DNA of 64,000 nucleotides from Galactobacter caseinivorans (GCF_003640665.1 NZ_QQXL01000007.1:110211-174210), one strand, 5' to 3'. Positions 25,920 to 39,422 are shown, numbered from the stretch's first letter. Notes: generated by a model from the letters alone, not told the origin. Program-made: numbers and translations.

Positions 25920-27491
25920 GTGGCGGCCTTCGTCGACCGTGTGACCCTGCACCTGACCGGTGGCAATGGCGGGCACGGTTGTGTCTCCGTGCACCGTGAG
26001 AAGTTCAAGCCGCTTGGCGGCCCGGACGGCGCCAACGGTGGCAACGGAGGGGACATCATCCTGCGCGCCGACGTGCAGGCCACCACGCTGCTCTCCTATC
26101 ACCACGCCCCCCACCAGCGCGCCGGCAACGGCGAGCCTGGCAAGGGCGACTTCCGCCACGGCAAGAACGGCGAGACCCTGCTCCTGCCCGTGCCCGTCGG
26201 CACCGTGGTCAAGAACAAGGCCGGGGACATCGTTGCCGACCTGGTCACCCCCGGTCAGGAATTCATCGCCGCTGCCGGTGGCCCAGGCGGTCTCGGCAAC
26301 GCCGCGCTTGCCTCGCAGAAGCGCAAGGCCCCCGGCTTTGCCCTCTTGGGTGTGCCTGGCGAGGAATCCAACCTGGTGTTGGAGCTCAAGTCGGTGGCAG
26401 ACGTGGCGCTGGTGGGTTACCCGTCCGCCGGTAAGTCCTCGCTGATTGCCGCGCTCTCCGCTGCCCGGCCCAAGATTGCCGATTACCCCTTCACGACCCT
26501 GACGCCCCACCTCGGTGTGGTGGAGGCGGGGGAGACCCGCTACACCGTCGCGGACGTGCCCGGTCTGATCGAGGGTGCCGCGGACGGCAAGGGCCTTGGC
26601 CTGGAATTCCTGCGCCACGTGGAGCGCTGCGCCGCGCTGGTGCACGTGCTGGACACGGCCGCGCTGGAGACTGACCGCGATCCGGTGGCAGACCTTGAGG
26701 TGATCGAGGCTGAGCTGGATAAGTACCTGGTGGATGCGAGCTTCGCCGGCGCGGACGGCCACGCCGTCCCGCTGAACGAGCGCCCCCGCCTGGTCGCCCT
26801 GAACAAGGTGGACGTCCCGGACGGCCGCGACATGGCTGAGATGGTCCGCCCCGCCCTTGAGGCGCGCGGCTACCGCGTCTTTGAGGTCTCCGCGGCCTCC
26901 CACGAGGGCCTGCGCCCGCTCTCCTTCGCGATGGCTGAGCTGGTCAATGCGGCCCGCGCCGCCCTTCCCCAGCCGGAGGTGGCGGTGGAGGTCTCCGTGC
27001 ACCGTCCCCGCGGTGTGGACCGGGACAAGGTGGAGTTCACCATCCGCCGCGAGGAGCGCAACAACCTGCCGCTCTTCCGCGTTCGCGGTGCCAAGCCGGA
27101 GCGCTGGATTGTGCAGACGGACTTCCGCAACGACGAGGCGGTGGGCTACCTGGCCGAGCGCCTCAACAAGATCGGCATCGAGGACGAGCTCTACAAGCTC
27201 GGTGCCAAGCCCGGTGACGCAGTGGTCATTGGCGGCGACGGCGGCGTGATCTTTGATTGGGAGCCCACGGTCTCCGCTGGCGCCGAGCTGCTGGGTAACC
27301 GCGGCGAGGACATGCGCATCACCGAGGCCAACCGCCGCTCCACCGCGGACCGCCGCGAGGCGTACCAGGCCCGCAAGGACCGCCGCGCAGCCACCCAGGG
27401 TGAGCTGGAGAACGAGCGCAAGGCCGGCATGTGGAACGTCAAGGCGGAGGGTGACTCCGGCTCTGCCGTAGAAACCGACCCCGGCGCATGA
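25920..27491 (+). CDS. obgE: GTPase Obg
   Basis: Essential GTPase in ribosome assembly and stress signalling, 523 residues starting at GTG. N-terminal glycine-rich Obg fold ([21 protein letters not shown]), G domain with GYPSAGKSS (G1), DYPFTTL (G2), DVPGLIEGA (G3) and NKVD (G4), then the C-terminal OCT domain and a basic/acidic tail of about 80 residues seen in actinobacterial Obg. Stop overlaps proB by ATGA. Confidence 0.96.
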   Translation: MAAFVDRVTLHLTGGNGGHGCVSVHREKFKPLGGPDGANGGNGGDIILRADVQATTLLSYHHAPHQRAGNGEPGKGDFRHGKNGETLLLPVPVGTVVKNKAGDIVADLVTPGQEFIAAAGGPGGLGNAALASQKRKAPGFALLGVPGEESNLVLELKSVADVALVGYPSAGKSSLIAALSAARPKIADYPFTTLTPHLGVVEAGETRYTVADVPGLIEGAADGKGLGLEFLRHVERCAALVHVLDTAALETDRDPVADLEVIEAELDKYLVDASFAGADGHAVPLNERPRLVALNKVDVPDGRDMAEMVRPALEARGYRVFEVSAASHEGLRPLSFAMAELVNAARAALPQPEVAVEVSVHRPRGVDRDKVEFTIRREERNNLPLFRVRGAKPERWIVQTDFRNDEAVGYLAERLNKIGIEDELYKLGAKPGDAVVIGGDGGVIFDWEPTVSAGAELLGNRGEDMRITEANRRSTADRREAYQARKDRRAATQGELENERKAGMWNVKAEGDSGSAVETDPGA

Positions 27492-28645
27492 GCAGGGGCG
27501 GGGGGCAGCCCTCTCCGGTGACGGACCGTTCGGGTCTGGCCTCCGCACGCCGGATCGTGGTCAAGATCGGTTCCTCCTCGCTCTCCACCGTGGACGGCGG
27601 CCTCAACGTCGACGCGGTGGAGGCGCTGGAGCGCGTGCTTGACCGCGTCATCACCCGCGGCACGCAGGTGGTGCTGGTCTCCTCCGGAGCCATCGCTGCA
27701 GGCCTGCGCCCGCTCGGCCTCGACCGCCGCCCGCGCGACCTTGCGACCCAGCAGGCCGCGGCCGGCGTGGGCCAGGGGCTCCTGGTGGCGCACTACTCCA
27801 GGGCCTTTGCCCGCCACGGACGCACCGTGGCGCAGGTGTTGCTCACCGCGGATGATCTGGTGCGCCGCCAGCACTACGCCAACGCGTTCCGTTCGCTCTC
27901 GCGGCTCCTTGACCTTGGCGTGGTCCCGATCGTGAACGAGAACGATGCGGTCGCCACGCACGAGATTCGCTTTGGCGACAACGACCGCCTGGCAGCCCTG
28001 GTGGCAAACCTGGTCAAGGCGGATGCCCTGGTCCTGCTCTCTGATATTGACGCTGTCTATGACCGCCCGCCCTCCGCGGGCGGCACCCCGCTGCGCCTGG
28101 TGCGCGGCGCCGCAGACCTGGAGGGCGTGCTGCTTGGCAGCGCCGGGCGCGCCGGGGTTGGCACGGGCGGCATGGCCACCAAGGTGGAGGCCGCCACCAT
28201 CGCTGCCCAGTCCGGGATTCCCTCCCTCGTGACCTCCGCTGCCCTCGCAGGGCCCGCTCTTGACGCGCAGGAGGTGGGCACCTGGTTCTCCGCGCGCCGC
28301 GGTAGGCGGCCGCTGCGCCTGCTGTGGCTGGAGCACCTGGCAACGACCAGGGGCCGTCTGGTGCTCGACGACGGTGCGGTCACCGCGGTCGCGACCGGGC
28401 GCCGTTCGCTCCTGGCCGCGGGCATCGTGGCCGTGGAGGGTGCCTTTGAACACGGTGACCCGGTGGAGATTGCCGGCCTGGATGGGCGGGTGCTGGCCCG
28501 CGGGCTCGTGAACTACGCCAGCGACGAATTGCCAGAGATGCTTGGCCGCTCAACGGCGCACCTGGTCGCGGCGCTTGGCCCGCATTACGAACGCGTGGTG
28601 GTCCACGCTGACGACCTGGCCTTAGTCGGCGCAGGAACTCATTAA
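27488..28645 (+). CDS. proB: Glutamate 5-kinase
   Basis: First step of proline biosynthesis: phosphorylates glutamate. 385 residues. Amino-acid-kinase domain ([69 protein letters not shown]) followed by a C-terminal PUA domain ([30 protein letters not shown]). Translationally coupled to obgE through ATGA. proA lies 66 nt downstream with its own apparent promoter. Confidence 0.96.
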   Translation: MSRGGGQPSPVTDRSGLASARRIVVKIGSSSLSTVDGGLNVDAVEALERVLDRVITRGTQVVLVSSGAIAAGLRPLGLDRRPRDLATQQAAAGVGQGLLVAHYSRAFARHGRTVAQVLLTADDLVRRQHYANAFRSLSRLLDLGVVPIVNENDAVATHEIRFGDNDRLAALVANLVKADALVLLSDIDAVYDRPPSAGGTPLRLVRGAADLEGVLLGSAGRAGVGTGGMATKVEAATIAAQSGIPSLVTSAALAGPALDAQEVGTWFSARRGRRPLRLLWLEHLATTRGRLVLDDGAVTAVATGRRSLLAAGIVAVEGAFEHGDPVEIAGLDGRVLARGLVNYASDELPEMLGRSTAHLVAALGPHYERVVVHADDLALVGAGTH

Positions 28646-28698
28646 TCCAGCCCCGGGTCATGTACGTCATGGTGAGGCGCGGATCACGTCCGGCTTCG

Positions 28699-28711
28699 TA
28701 TCATGGGGGAC
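28699..28711 (+). promoter_or_regulatory. Leaderless-type promoter -10 for proA
   Basis: TATCAT hexamer, 7-nt spacer GGGGGAC, then ATG. The GGGGGA could instead act as a very close Shine-Dalgarno, so leaderless status is not certain. Confidence 0.5.
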
Positions 28712-30034
28712 ATGAGCGCAACCACCACCTCCTCCGTTCCCGTGCCCGCGACCGACGCCGCGCACGCGCCGGAACCGGACGTCGTCGAGCTGGTGAACTC
28801 CCGCGCCCGTGCCGCGCGTGAGGCGTCCAGGGCACTGGCGGCCGCCACCCGCGCGCAGAAGGATGAGGCGCTGGTCGCGATCGGCGCCGCGCTGCTGACT
28901 CACTCCGAGAGCATCCTTGCGGCCAACGCGCAGGACCTGCGCCGCGGGGAAGAGAGTGGCACCTCCGCGCCGCTCCTTGACCGGCTGCGCCTTGACCTTG
29001 GCCGGATTGAGGGCCTGCGGGACGCCCTGGAGGAACTGGCAGCTTTGCCGGATCCGATCGGCGAGGTCATCCGCGGCCAGAACCTGCCCAACGGGTTGCG
29101 CCTGCGACAGCTGCGCGTGCCGCTCGGCGTGGTGGGTGTCATCTACGAGGCCCGCCCCAATGTGAGCGTGGACATTGCCGGGATTGGGCTCAAGAGCGGC
29201 AACGCGGTGTTGCTGCGTGGTGGCTCAGCCGCGGCCTCTACCAATGCCGAACTGATCCGCGTCATCCGTGAGACGCTCAGCCTGCACGGCCTGCCAGCGG
29301 ACGCGGTGCAGACCGTGGATGACGGGGGCCGTCCGGCCGCCCGGGCCATGATGACCGCCGTGGGGCTCATCGACCTGCTGGTGCCCCGCGGCGGGCACGG
29401 GCTGATTCAGGATGTGGTGCAGAACTCCCGCGTCCCCGTGGTGCAGACGGGGGAGGGCAATGTGCACCTCTATCTCGACGCGGACGCGAGCGCTGAGCGT
29501 TCCATCCCCATCGCCATCAACGCCAAGGTGCAACGGCCCAGCGTGTGCAACGCGGCGGAGACCCTGCTGGTGCACGCGGACGCTGCCGAGACCGGGGCGG
29601 CGGTGATGCGCGCGCTGGCCAAGGAGGGCGTCACCCTGCACGCCGATCAGCGCTCAGCCGCTTGGGTCCCCGAAGTGGAGACCGTCCCTGCCACCGAGGT
29701 GGACTGGATCACTGAGTACGGGGACCTGAACATGGCCGTGCGCGTGGTGGACACCCTCCAGGACGCGTTGGAACACATCCGCAGCTATTCCACCGGGCAT
29801 ACCGAGGCCATCATCACGGACTCCGTCAGCAGCCAGCGCGCCTTCATCGCCGGCGTGGATTCGGCCGCAGTGATAGTCAATGCTTCCACGCGCTTCACCG
29901 ACGGGGGGCAGCTGGGACTGGGTGCTGAGGTGGGGATTTCCACCCAGAAGATGCACGCGCGGGGCCCCATGGGCCTGGCCGAACTCACCACGACGCAGTG
30001 GATTGTGGAGGGCGACGGCCACGTCCGTTCGTGA
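28712..30034 (+). CDS. proA: Glutamate-5-semialdehyde dehydrogenase (gamma-glutamyl phosphate reductase)
   Basis: Second step of proline biosynthesis, NADPH-dependent reduction of glutamyl 5-phosphate. About 440 residues from the ATG giving MSATTTSSVPVPATD; an ATG three codons upstream lies inside the -10 hexamer. Catalytic Cys in QRPSVCNAAETLL, plus YEARPNVSVDIAG, KSGNAVLLRGG and FTDGGQLGLGAEVGISTQKMHARGP. The first 30 residues are a disordered extension. Confidence 0.95.
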   Translation: MSATTTSSVPVPATDAAHAPEPDVVELVNSRARAAREASRALAAATRAQKDEALVAIGAALLTHSESILAANAQDLRRGEESGTSAPLLDRLRLDLGRIEGLRDALEELAALPDPIGEVIRGQNLPNGLRLRQLRVPLGVVGVIYEARPNVSVDIAGIGLKSGNAVLLRGGSAAASTNAELIRVIRETLSLHGLPADAVQTVDDGGRPAARAMMTAVGLIDLLVPRGGHGLIQDVVQNSRVPVVQTGEGNVHLYLDADASAERSIPIAINAKVQRPSVCNAAETLLVHADAAETGAAVMRALAKEGVTLHADQRSAAWVPEVETVPATEVDWITEYGDLNMAVRVVDTLQDALEHIRSYSTGHTEAIITDSVSSQRAFIAGVDSAAVIVNASTRFTDGGQLGLGAEVGISTQKMHARGPMGLAELTTTQWIVEGDGHVRS

Positions 30035-30121
30035 ACGGTACGCCGGGCTGGGTAGAATGCTCAGCAGAACCTTGGTTCGGCGCTTGTGCCGTGCCCGCAA
30101 TACTTTCGAGGAGATCCGTCG

Positions 30122-30367
30122 ATGAACATTCTGGCAACCGCCGTGACTGTCGCCAATGAGACCGCAGAACATGGGGGCGGCAACGGCCTCATGTGGGGTT
30201 TCATCGTCGGTGGATCCATGATGCTCGGCTTCTTGCTGCTCCTGCTGATCACGGCCTCCTTCTCCAACGTCGGCACCAAGCATGAGGCCGGCCCGGACGT
30301 GATTGATCCCAGCAAGGAGATTGGGCCCTTTGGCCCCGCGGGCATCGAATCCCACTCCGGTCACTGA
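30122..30367 (+). CDS. Small single-pass membrane protein
   Basis: 81 residues from ATG (MNILATAVTVANETAEH), preceded by GAGGAGATCC. One strong transmembrane helix (GFIVGGSMMLGFLLLLLITAS) with a short outside N-terminus rich in His/Gly and a 35-residue cytoplasmic tail ending GPAGIESHSGH. A TAGAAT -10 hexamer at 30053-30058 suggests its own promoter. Small proteins of this shape are conserved beside nadD in Arthrobacter relatives; function unknown. Confidence 0.75.
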   Translation: MNILATAVTVANETAEHGGGNGLMWGFIVGGSMMLGFLLLLLITASFSNVGTKHEAGPDVIDPSKEIGPFGPAGIESHSGH

Positions 30368-30380
30368 GGCCCGCTAGATC

Positions 30381-30998
30381 ATGGTGCGTCGGCGCGTTGG
30401 CGTCATGGGTGGAACGTTTGATCCCATCCACCACGGACACTTGGTGGCCGCCAGTGAGGTGGCCGCGCGGTTTGAGTTGGATGAGGTGCTCTTTGTGCCC
30501 ACCGGCCGGCCGTGGCAAAAGGAGGGCGTGGGTAAACACGTCACCAACTCGGAGCATCGCTACCTGATGACCGTGGTCGCCACAGCCTCCAACCCGCGCT
30601 TCACCGTCAGCCGTGTGGACATTGAGCGCTCCGGTCCCACGTACACGATTGACACGTTGCGGGACCTGCGCAAGCAGCGACCAGAGGATGAACTGTTCTT
30701 CATCACCGGCGCCGATGCGCTGGAGCAGATCATGACGTGGAAGGACGTAGAGGAGCTCACCTCGCTGGCACACTTTGTGGGTGTGACACGTCCGGGACAT
30801 GAATTGCGCGACATGGGACTGAAGGACGTGCGATTGTTGGAGGTGCCCGCCATGGCGATTTCGTCGACAGATTGTCGCGATCGCGTCGAGGCGGGGGACC
30901 CCGTCTGGTATCTGGTGCCGGACGGGGTGGTCCAATACATCAATAAATACCAGCTGTATCGGGGGGAACACACCCCCTTGGGAGTGACATCGTCATGA
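30381..30998 (+). CDS. nadD: Nicotinate-nucleotide adenylyltransferase
   Basis: Adenylates nicotinate mononucleotide in NAD synthesis. 205 residues. Nucleotidyltransferase motif [18 protein letters not shown] and the C-terminal ISSTDCR (usually ISSTxIR) are present, with [14 protein letters not shown] between. Start ATG is 13 nt after the small membrane protein. Stop overlaps the following gene through ATGA. Confidence 0.94.
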   Translation: MVRRRVGVMGGTFDPIHHGHLVAASEVAARFELDEVLFVPTGRPWQKEGVGKHVTNSEHRYLMTVVATASNPRFTVSRVDIERSGPTYTIDTLRDLRKQRPEDELFFITGADALEQIMTWKDVEELTSLAHFVGVTRPGHELRDMGLKDVRLLEVPAMAISSTDCRDRVEAGDPVWYLVPDGVVQYINKYQLYRGEHTPLGVTSS

Positions 30999-32629
30999 CT
31001 GATCGAAAGCCGCCGCTGACCCGCAGGGAACTGCGCGAGAGGCAGAGAGCACGCACGGGAGTACAGGCCCCAGAGCCGACGCCCGATGCTCCGGCGACGG
31101 CTGAGAGCGCCTCCACGCCGGGCAGCCATTCGGGCTCCGGCCCGGTGGACGCCCCCGCCGCAGGTGCCCACCCGCACGACAACGCCGCCCATCGCGGTCA
31201 GTCCGCCGCCCGCCGCACCCGACGCCGCGATGGCTCGGAACCGCAGCAGACCGGCACGCTGTTCATCCCGCGCGTGCAGGAGCAGAGCCCGGCCCAGGAG
31301 GCTGCCCCGGTGGCGCCGGCCCCCGTGACGCCTGCCCCCGTGGTTGAGAACCACGTCGAGTCCGCGCCTTCCGCCCCCGAGGCAGGACAGGATCTGCCGG
31401 ACGACTCCACCAGCTCGCGTCATTCGCGCCGACAGGAGCGCCTGCGCCGCCAGGCCGCCGAGGCCCGCCTGGCCCTGGACTCCGCCGACGAGACATCCGC
31501 GGCGTCTGCACCGAGCGTTACTTCGGCCCCGGCCCCGGCGGCCGTCGAATCCATGCCCGCGGTGCCCGCTCCGGCGGCCCCCGAGCCCGTCGCGCCGCCC
31601 CGCATCGTTGAGCCGCCCGCCGCGCAACGCCCGGTCGTTGAGGCGCCCGTTGTTGAGCCGCCCGTTGTTGAGCCGGCGGTCGTTGAACCTTCGGTGGTTG
31701 AACCTCCGGTCGCGGCATCTCCTGCCGCGACGCCTGCTGCTCCCACGCCGTCCGCCGCGGCGCCACTTGAGGCCGCGCCTCGCGACGCAGCACCCGTGGA
31801 CTCCGTACCGCCCATCGTGGGGCCTCCCGTGGTGGCTCCTCCCGAGCGACCCGCGCCTCGCAGCGGCTCCCGCCCCGCGGCGTCGAGCACCTCTGCGCCG
31901 TTGCCCGCGTTCGATGACCTCCTGGGGCAGGGCACCCGGCTCTCGCCGGCGTCGCCGGCCTCCGCTGGGTCTCCAGACGCCCCGGTCGCTGACCCCCCGG
32001 CGCTGCCGCCCGTCGTCGCCCCGGTCACCGCACCCGGCCCGCGCATCGGTTCCGCCTACGGACCCGTGGTGCAGCCCTCCCGTCCGTCCACCGGACGCCA
32101 GGACGCCGTCGCCAGCGCGGAGCCGGCCGGGGAGCGCCGGCGCAGTCGCAAACGTTCCATGGAAGCGCTGTCCCAGCCCGTGTTGCCTGAGGAGGTGGCG
32201 GCGGAGTATTCCGACGAACCCACCGACCAGCAGGCGCCCACCTTCGCCGACGTGCTCGGTCTGCCGGAGACGCCGTCCCGCGGCTCCAGCCGCCGCCAGC
32301 CAAGCAAGCGCCGCGCCAACGCACCCCAGAACCAAGACGGCACCCTGACCGTGGATCGCGAGGCGCAGAAGCGCCTGGAGAACACGGGCCTGATTGCCCC
32401 GGTGACCCAGGAAATCTCCTTGGTCATGCCCAAGGCTGCGTCGCAAGACGCCCTGCCGCTCAACGCCGAGCAGGGGGAGGCCAAGCCGCTTGGAGCGCGC
32501 CAGGCCCACGGCTTGGACCCCCTTGAATACAAGGTCTCCGGCGTGCAGCGCGCGCGAGTTGGCCTGACCGTCGTCATTTGTTCGGTCATCGTGGCGCTTG
32601 CCGCCGTGGTGATCGCCATTAAGCTTTGA
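30995..32629 (+). CDS. Pro/Ala-rich protein with C-terminal membrane anchor
   Basis: 544 residues, no recognised domain. Almost the whole protein is low-complexity Pro/Ala/Val/Ser. It begins with a charged region ([19 protein letters not shown]) and contains basic clusters ([19 protein letters not shown]) and a valine/proline stretch made of imperfect 15-nt repeats coding VVEPP at about 31630-31710. One transmembrane helix near the C-terminus ([21 protein letters not shown]) ends in KL, so the long region would be cytoplasmic. The position between nadD and rsfS is conserved for membrane proteins of differing type in actinobacteria. Coupled to nadD by overlap. Confidence 0.7.
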   Translation: MTDRKPPLTRRELRERQRARTGVQAPEPTPDAPATAESASTPGSHSGSGPVDAPAAGAHPHDNAAHRGQSAARRTRRRDGSEPQQTGTLFIPRVQEQSPAQEAAPVAPAPVTPAPVVENHVESAPSAPEAGQDLPDDSTSSRHSRRQERLRRQAAEARLALDSADETSAASAPSVTSAPAPAAVESMPAVPAPAAPEPVAPPRIVEPPAAQRPVVEAPVVEPPVVEPAVVEPSVVEPPVAASPAATPAAPTPSAAAPLEAAPRDAAPVDSVPPIVGPPVVAPPERPAPRSGSRPAASSTSAPLPAFDDLLGQGTRLSPASPASAGSPDAPVADPPALPPVVAPVTAPGPRIGSAYGPVVQPSRPSTGRQDAVASAEPAGERRRSRKRSMEALSQPVLPEEVAAEYSDEPTDQQAPTFADVLGLPETPSRGSSRRQPSKRRANAPQNQDGTLTVDREAQKRLENTGLIAPVTQEISLVMPKAASQDALPLNAEQGEAKPLGARQAHGLDPLEYKVSGVQRARVGLTVVICSVIVALAAVVIAIKL

Positions 32630-32658
32630 CCCCCGCCTTCATCGAAACGAGAAATGCA

Positions 32659-33087
32659 GTGAGCGTCCCCGCTATCGTCAGTGATCGAGTCCTTGCCGCC
32701 GCTACCGCGGCCCAGGAGAAGCTCGCCGAGCACATCGTCGCCCTTGAGGTTGGTGAGCGCCTCGGCATTGCCGACGTCTTCCTGATCGCCTCCGGCGGCT
32801 CCGAGCGCCAGGTTGAGGCCATTGCGGAGGAGATCGAGGATGCCCTGCGCCTGCAGTACGCAGAGCTCCCGCTGCGCCGCGAGGGCCGCGGCCTTGGCCA
32901 CTGGGTCCTCCTGGACTATGGAGACATCGTGGTGCATGTGCAGCACGAGGAGGACCGCGCCTTCTACGCGTTGGATCGCCTCTGGTCTGACTCCCCGCGC
33001 CTTGATCTGCCCGGAGTGGAGCAGTCCACGCCGCCGGCCGAGCCCAAGGTAGAGGCCGGCCAGGCCGAGGAAGACTCCAACGCCTGA
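32659..33087 (+). CDS. rsfS: Ribosome silencing factor RsfS
   Basis: Binds L14 and blocks subunit joining in starved cells. 142 residues from GTG (MSVPAIVSDRVLAAATAAQEK). Signature DVFLIASGGSERQVEAIAEEIE and GHWVLLDYGDIVVHVQHEEDRAFYALDRLW are typical. A disordered Pro/Glu tail is added. It is the last gene of the nadD transcription unit, followed by a perfect palindrome. Confidence 0.94.
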   Translation: MSVPAIVSDRVLAAATAAQEKLAEHIVALEVGERLGIADVFLIASGGSERQVEAIAEEIEDALRLQYAELPLRREGRGLGHWVLLDYGDIVVHVQHEEDRAFYALDRLWSDSPRLDLPGVEQSTPPAEPKVEAGQAEEDSNA

Positions 33088-33124
33088 GTCTTTGAGGTCG
33101 CCGCCTCTCTGAGGTGGCACATCA

Positions 33125-33164
33125 CGCGAGGGGCGCCGGATCCATGGATCCGGCGCCCCTCGCG
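33125..33164. terminator. Perfect 40-bp palindrome after rsfS
   Basis: CGCGAGGGGCGCCGGATCC followed by its exact complement around a central CCATGG. No U-tract. It lies between convergent rsfS and poxB and probably ends both. Confidence 0.75.
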
Positions 33165-33170
33165 CGTGGC

Positions 33171-34895
33171 TTAGAACAACTGGCGCCAATTGGTCGCGGC
33201 GAGATCAAGCAACTCATCGCCACGGCCGCTCAGGACCGAGCGCATGGCATACAGGGCAAAGCCCTTGGCCTGCGCCAGCTCAATCTTGGGCGGCAACGTG
33301 AGCTCTTGGCGCCCCGTGCGTACGTCCACCAACGCCGGGCCGTCGTGCGCAAAGGCGCCCCGCAGCGCGTCGTCGAGCTCCTCTGAACTGGTCACGGTCC
33401 AGGCCTCCAGCCCGCAGGCCCGTGCCACGGCGGCGAAGTCCGGATTCTCCAGGTCGGTGCCGAAGGTGACAAAGCCGGCGGCCTTCATCTCCAGCTCCAC
33501 GAAGTTCAGCGAGGAGTTGTTAAAGACCACGACCTTCACCGGCAGCTTGGATTGCTTCAGGGTGATGAGCTCGCCGAGGAGCATGGCCAGGCCGCCGTCG
33601 CCGGAGAGGGTCACCACCTGACGCTGCGGATTCTCCGAGGCTGCGCCGATCGCGTGCGGCACCGCGTTGGCCATGCTGCCGTGATTGAAGGAGCCGATCA
33701 GGCGGCGCTTGCCGTTCATGGTGAGGTAGCGCGCGGCATAAACCACGGGGGAGCCCACGTCCGGAATGAAGACCGCGTCCTCATCGGCAAGGGCGTCGAT
33801 CCGCTTGGCGACGTACTGGGGGTGCAGGGCGGCCCCCTTGCGCGCGGGGACGGCCAGCTCGTCCAGCTTCTCCCGGGTTTTGCGGTAGTGCTTCTGCGCG
33901 TCCTCCAGGTGCTTGCGGTCCTGTTTGCGCTCCAGCAGGGGCAGCAACGCGGCCGCCGTGTCCTTCACCGTACCGACCAGGCCCTGGTGCAGCTGCGTGC
34001 GGCGGCCCAGATTCTCCCCGCGCAGGTCCACCTGAACAATCTTGGCGTCCTGTGGGTAGAACTGCTGATACGGGAAGTCGCTGCCAAGCACCAGCACCGT
34101 GTCCGCGGACTCCATGGCGCGGTAGCCGGAGGCGAAGCCAAGCAGACCGGTCATGCCGACGTCGTAGGGGTTGTTGTACTCCAGGTACTCCTTGCCGCGC
34201 AGGGCATGGACCACCGGAGCGCCGAGCGCCTCCGCCAGGGCCACCACCTCATCGTGGGCCTTGGCCGCGCCGGCGCCGGCCAGAATGGTGACCTTGGACG
34301 AGGCATTCAACGTGGCCGCCAGCGTGGTCAGCTCCTCCTCAGAGGGCAGCACGCGCTGCTGGGTCGCCGCGGCGGTGACCAGCTCGTTGACGGGCATGTC
34401 CTTCAGCGACACATCGCCGGGGATGACCAGGACGGCGACGCCGCGCTTGGAGATGGCCTCTTGCATGGCGATTCGCAGCAGGCGCGGCATCTGCTCCGGC
34501 GTGCTGACCATTTCCGCGTAGACAGAGCACTCTCGGAAGAGCTCCTGTGGGTGAGTCTCTTGGAAGTAGGTGGAGCCCACCTCATCCGAGGGAATCTGTG
34601 CCGCGATCGCCAGGACGGGAACGCGGCTGCGCTGGGCGTCAAAGAGGCCGTTGATCAGGTGCAGATTGCCCGGGCCGCAGGAGCCGGCACACACAGCGAG
34701 GTCGCCGGTGAGTGCCGCCTCAGCTGCCGCGGCAAAGGCGCCGCTCTCCTCGTTGCGCACGTGAGACCAGGTCACGCCCTTGGTGGTGCGAATGGCGTCC
34801 GTGATGCCGTTGAGAGAGTCGCCTGGGACCCCGTAGACGCGCTTGACGCCCTGGGCCGCGAGGGATTGGACAAGGTTGTGCGCAAGAGTGCTCAC
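33171..34895 (-). CDS. poxB: Pyruvate dehydrogenase (quinone) / pyruvate oxidase
   Basis: Thiamine-diphosphate and FAD enzyme that oxidises pyruvate to acetate and CO2, passing electrons to quinone at the membrane. 574 residues from GTG, with AAGGAG 7 nt upstream. PYR domain with GVPGDSLNGI and the catalytic Glu in HVRNEESGAFAAAAEA, central FAD domain, and the TPP motif GDGGLAMLLGELITLKQSKLPVKVVVFNN. Family neighbours include acetolactate synthase, but VYGVPGDSLN and the lack of an AHAS regulatory partner favour PoxB. Divergent from nrdH over 500 bp. Confidence 0.92.
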   Translation of the reverse strand: MSTLAHNLVQSLAAQGVKRVYGVPGDSLNGITDAIRTTKGVTWSHVRNEESGAFAAAAEAALTGDLAVCAGSCGPGNLHLINGLFDAQRSRVPVLAIAAQIPSDEVGSTYFQETHPQELFRECSVYAEMVSTPEQMPRLLRIAMQEAISKRGVAVLVIPGDVSLKDMPVNELVTAAATQQRVLPSEEELTTLAATLNASSKVTILAGAGAAKAHDEVVALAEALGAPVVHALRGKEYLEYNNPYDVGMTGLLGFASGYRAMESADTVLVLGSDFPYQQFYPQDAKIVQVDLRGENLGRRTQLHQGLVGTVKDTAAALLPLLERKQDRKHLEDAQKHYRKTREKLDELAVPARKGAALHPQYVAKRIDALADEDAVFIPDVGSPVVYAARYLTMNGKRRLIGSFNHGSMANAVPHAIGAASENPQRQVVTLSGDGGLAMLLGELITLKQSKLPVKVVVFNNSSLNFVELEMKAAGFVTFGTDLENPDFAAVARACGLEAWTVTSSEELDDALRGAFAHDGPALVDVRTGRQELTLPPKIELAQAKGFALYAMRSVLSGRGDELLDLAATNWRQLF

Positions 34896-35192
34896 AGAGG
34901 ATCTCCTTAGCTGCGGTGATGTCTGTGCCTAGCCTCCGCCTCCTGGGCGTCAGAGTGCAAACGGCGTGGGGTCTCGGGCCGTTGCGGGCCCCTGGGGGAG
35001 AGGTTGCCCGTGGTCGCAGCGACACGCCGACGCGCGGGGTCATTTCGGTTCATTCCCTTCGCTTCGCCCTGTGCATGGGCTGGCCACACAGGCTGTGGAT
35101 AGACCCGGTGGACCCGCCAGAATCCGGGGGTCATGTGCCCTCCTGCGTCCACAGGGCATGTGGATGAGTGGCGGTGGAAGCACACGCGTGTA
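34896..35192. other. poxB/nrdH intergenic region with DnaA-box-like sites
   Basis: No gene supported. Two 9-mers close to the DnaA box TGTGGATAA occur at 35094-35102 (TGTGGATAG) and 35159-35167 (TGTGGATGA), 65 bp apart. A TAGGCA hexamer about 30 nt upstream of poxB on the minus strand is its likely -10. Confidence 0.35.
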
Positions 35193-35253
35193 AGACATGA
35201 TGTAGGGGTGAGGGTCATGGCCTGGCACAAGATGTAGTGGTTGGGGGTAGGAT
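35193..35253 (+). promoter_or_regulatory. Two NrdR boxes and -10 of the nrdHIEF promoter
   Basis: NrdR-like 16-mers at 35193-35208 (AGACATGATGTAGGGG, about 10 of 16 to acaCwAtATaTwgtgt) and 35225-35240 (GCACAAGATGTAGTGG, about 12 of 16). Their centres are 32 bp apart, three helical turns, as is usual for NrdR. TAGGAT at 35248-35253 is the likely -10, so box 2 covers the -35 region, consistent with repression. Confidence 0.72.
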
Positions 35254-35396
35254 GGTGAGAGTCGAAAGGGACCGGTCGCCTCAGGCGAATCCACCCCAGT
35301 CAGGCGCCCCGCGAGGATGCGGAACACACCGGCTCGACCACAAATCTTTACGAAGCATCGGCAGTCTCAGGACTGAAAGAACAAGGGGATCTCGAC

Positions 35397-35639
35397 ATGA
35401 CCGTGACGGTGTACACCAAGCCCGCCTGCGTCCAGTGCAACGCCACCTACCGCGCCCTCGACAAGAAGGGTATCGAGTACAAGAAGGTGGACATCTCCCA
35501 GGATCCGGCCGCGCTGGAGCGCATCCGTGAGCTCGGCTTCATGCAGGCTCCGGTTGTCATCACCGAGACCGATTCCTGGTCTGGCTTCCGCCCGGACAAG
35601 ATCTCCGAGCTGGAGCACGCGGCCGCTTCCGTCGCCTGA
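35397..35639 (+). CDS. nrdH: Glutaredoxin-like protein NrdH
   Basis: 80-residue electron donor for the class Ib ribonucleotide reductase. Redox motif Cys11-Val-Gln-Cys14, then the NrdH-specific ELGFMQAPVVITETDSWSGFRPDKI, which includes the WSGFRP signature for thioredoxin reductase recognition. The 5' leader is about 140 nt. First gene of nrdHIEF. Confidence 0.96.
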   Translation: MTVTVYTKPACVQCNATYRALDKKGIEYKKVDISQDPAALERIRELGFMQAPVVITETDSWSGFRPDKISELEHAAASVA

Positions 35640-35645
35640 TACCCC

Positions 35646-36121
35646 GTGTTGTCTGAAGCGCCGATCCGGACCCAACAGACCACACAAGCCAACCCGGCCA
35701 AGCAGCCCACAGAGCGGCTGGTGTATTTTTCCTCGGTCTCCGAGAACACCAAGCGCTTTGTTGGCAAGCTGAACCACCCGGCAGACCGCATCCCGCTGCA
35801 CAAGGCGGATCCGGAACTTGTCGTAGATCGTGACTACGTCCTGGTGATCCCCACTTACGGGGGAGAGAAGGGCGAGCACGCCGTCCCGCCGCAGGTGTTG
35901 CGCTTCTTGCGCCACCCGCAGAACCGGGACCACCTGGCCGGCGTGATCGGTGCAGGCAACACCAACTTTGGCACCACCTACAACCTCGCCGCGCACAAGA
36001 TCGCGAAGAAGTTGTCCGTCCCGGTGCTTTATCTTTTTGAACTCATGGGCACGCCGGAAGACGTGGCCCGTGTCAACCAAGGATTGGACGAGTTTTGGAC
36101 ACGTCAGTCGCAGAGTCGGCC

Positions 36122-36125
<4 letters not shown>
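35646..36125 (+). CDS. nrdI: Flavodoxin-like protein NrdI
   Basis: Flavodoxin that supplies oxidant to build the dimanganese-tyrosyl radical cofactor of NrdF. About 159 residues from a GTG 6 nt after nrdH; a TTG just downstream is also possible and no strong ribosome-binding site is seen. FMN-binding loops [13 protein letters not shown] and [20 protein letters not shown], then [15 protein letters not shown]. The first 25 residues are an unconserved extension. Stop overlaps nrdE by ATGA. Confidence 0.93.
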
Positions 36126-39344
<3,219 letters not shown>

Positions 39345-39381
39345 GATTTCTTCTTAGAGGCCCCAGGTAAATACCTGATCA

Positions 39382-39422
39382 CGCCCCTGATCCGCGAGCT
39401 ATCGCAGATCAGGGGCGTTTTT
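39382..39422 (+). terminator. Terminator at the left end of the element
   Basis: CGCCCCTGATC / GATCAGGGGCG stem followed by TTTTT. Replaces the native nrd terminator that now lies beyond the right end. Confidence 0.88.

Noticed and set aside
25503..27548. 681-aa minus-strand ORF over rpmA/obgE
   Set aside because: Shadow of Obg.
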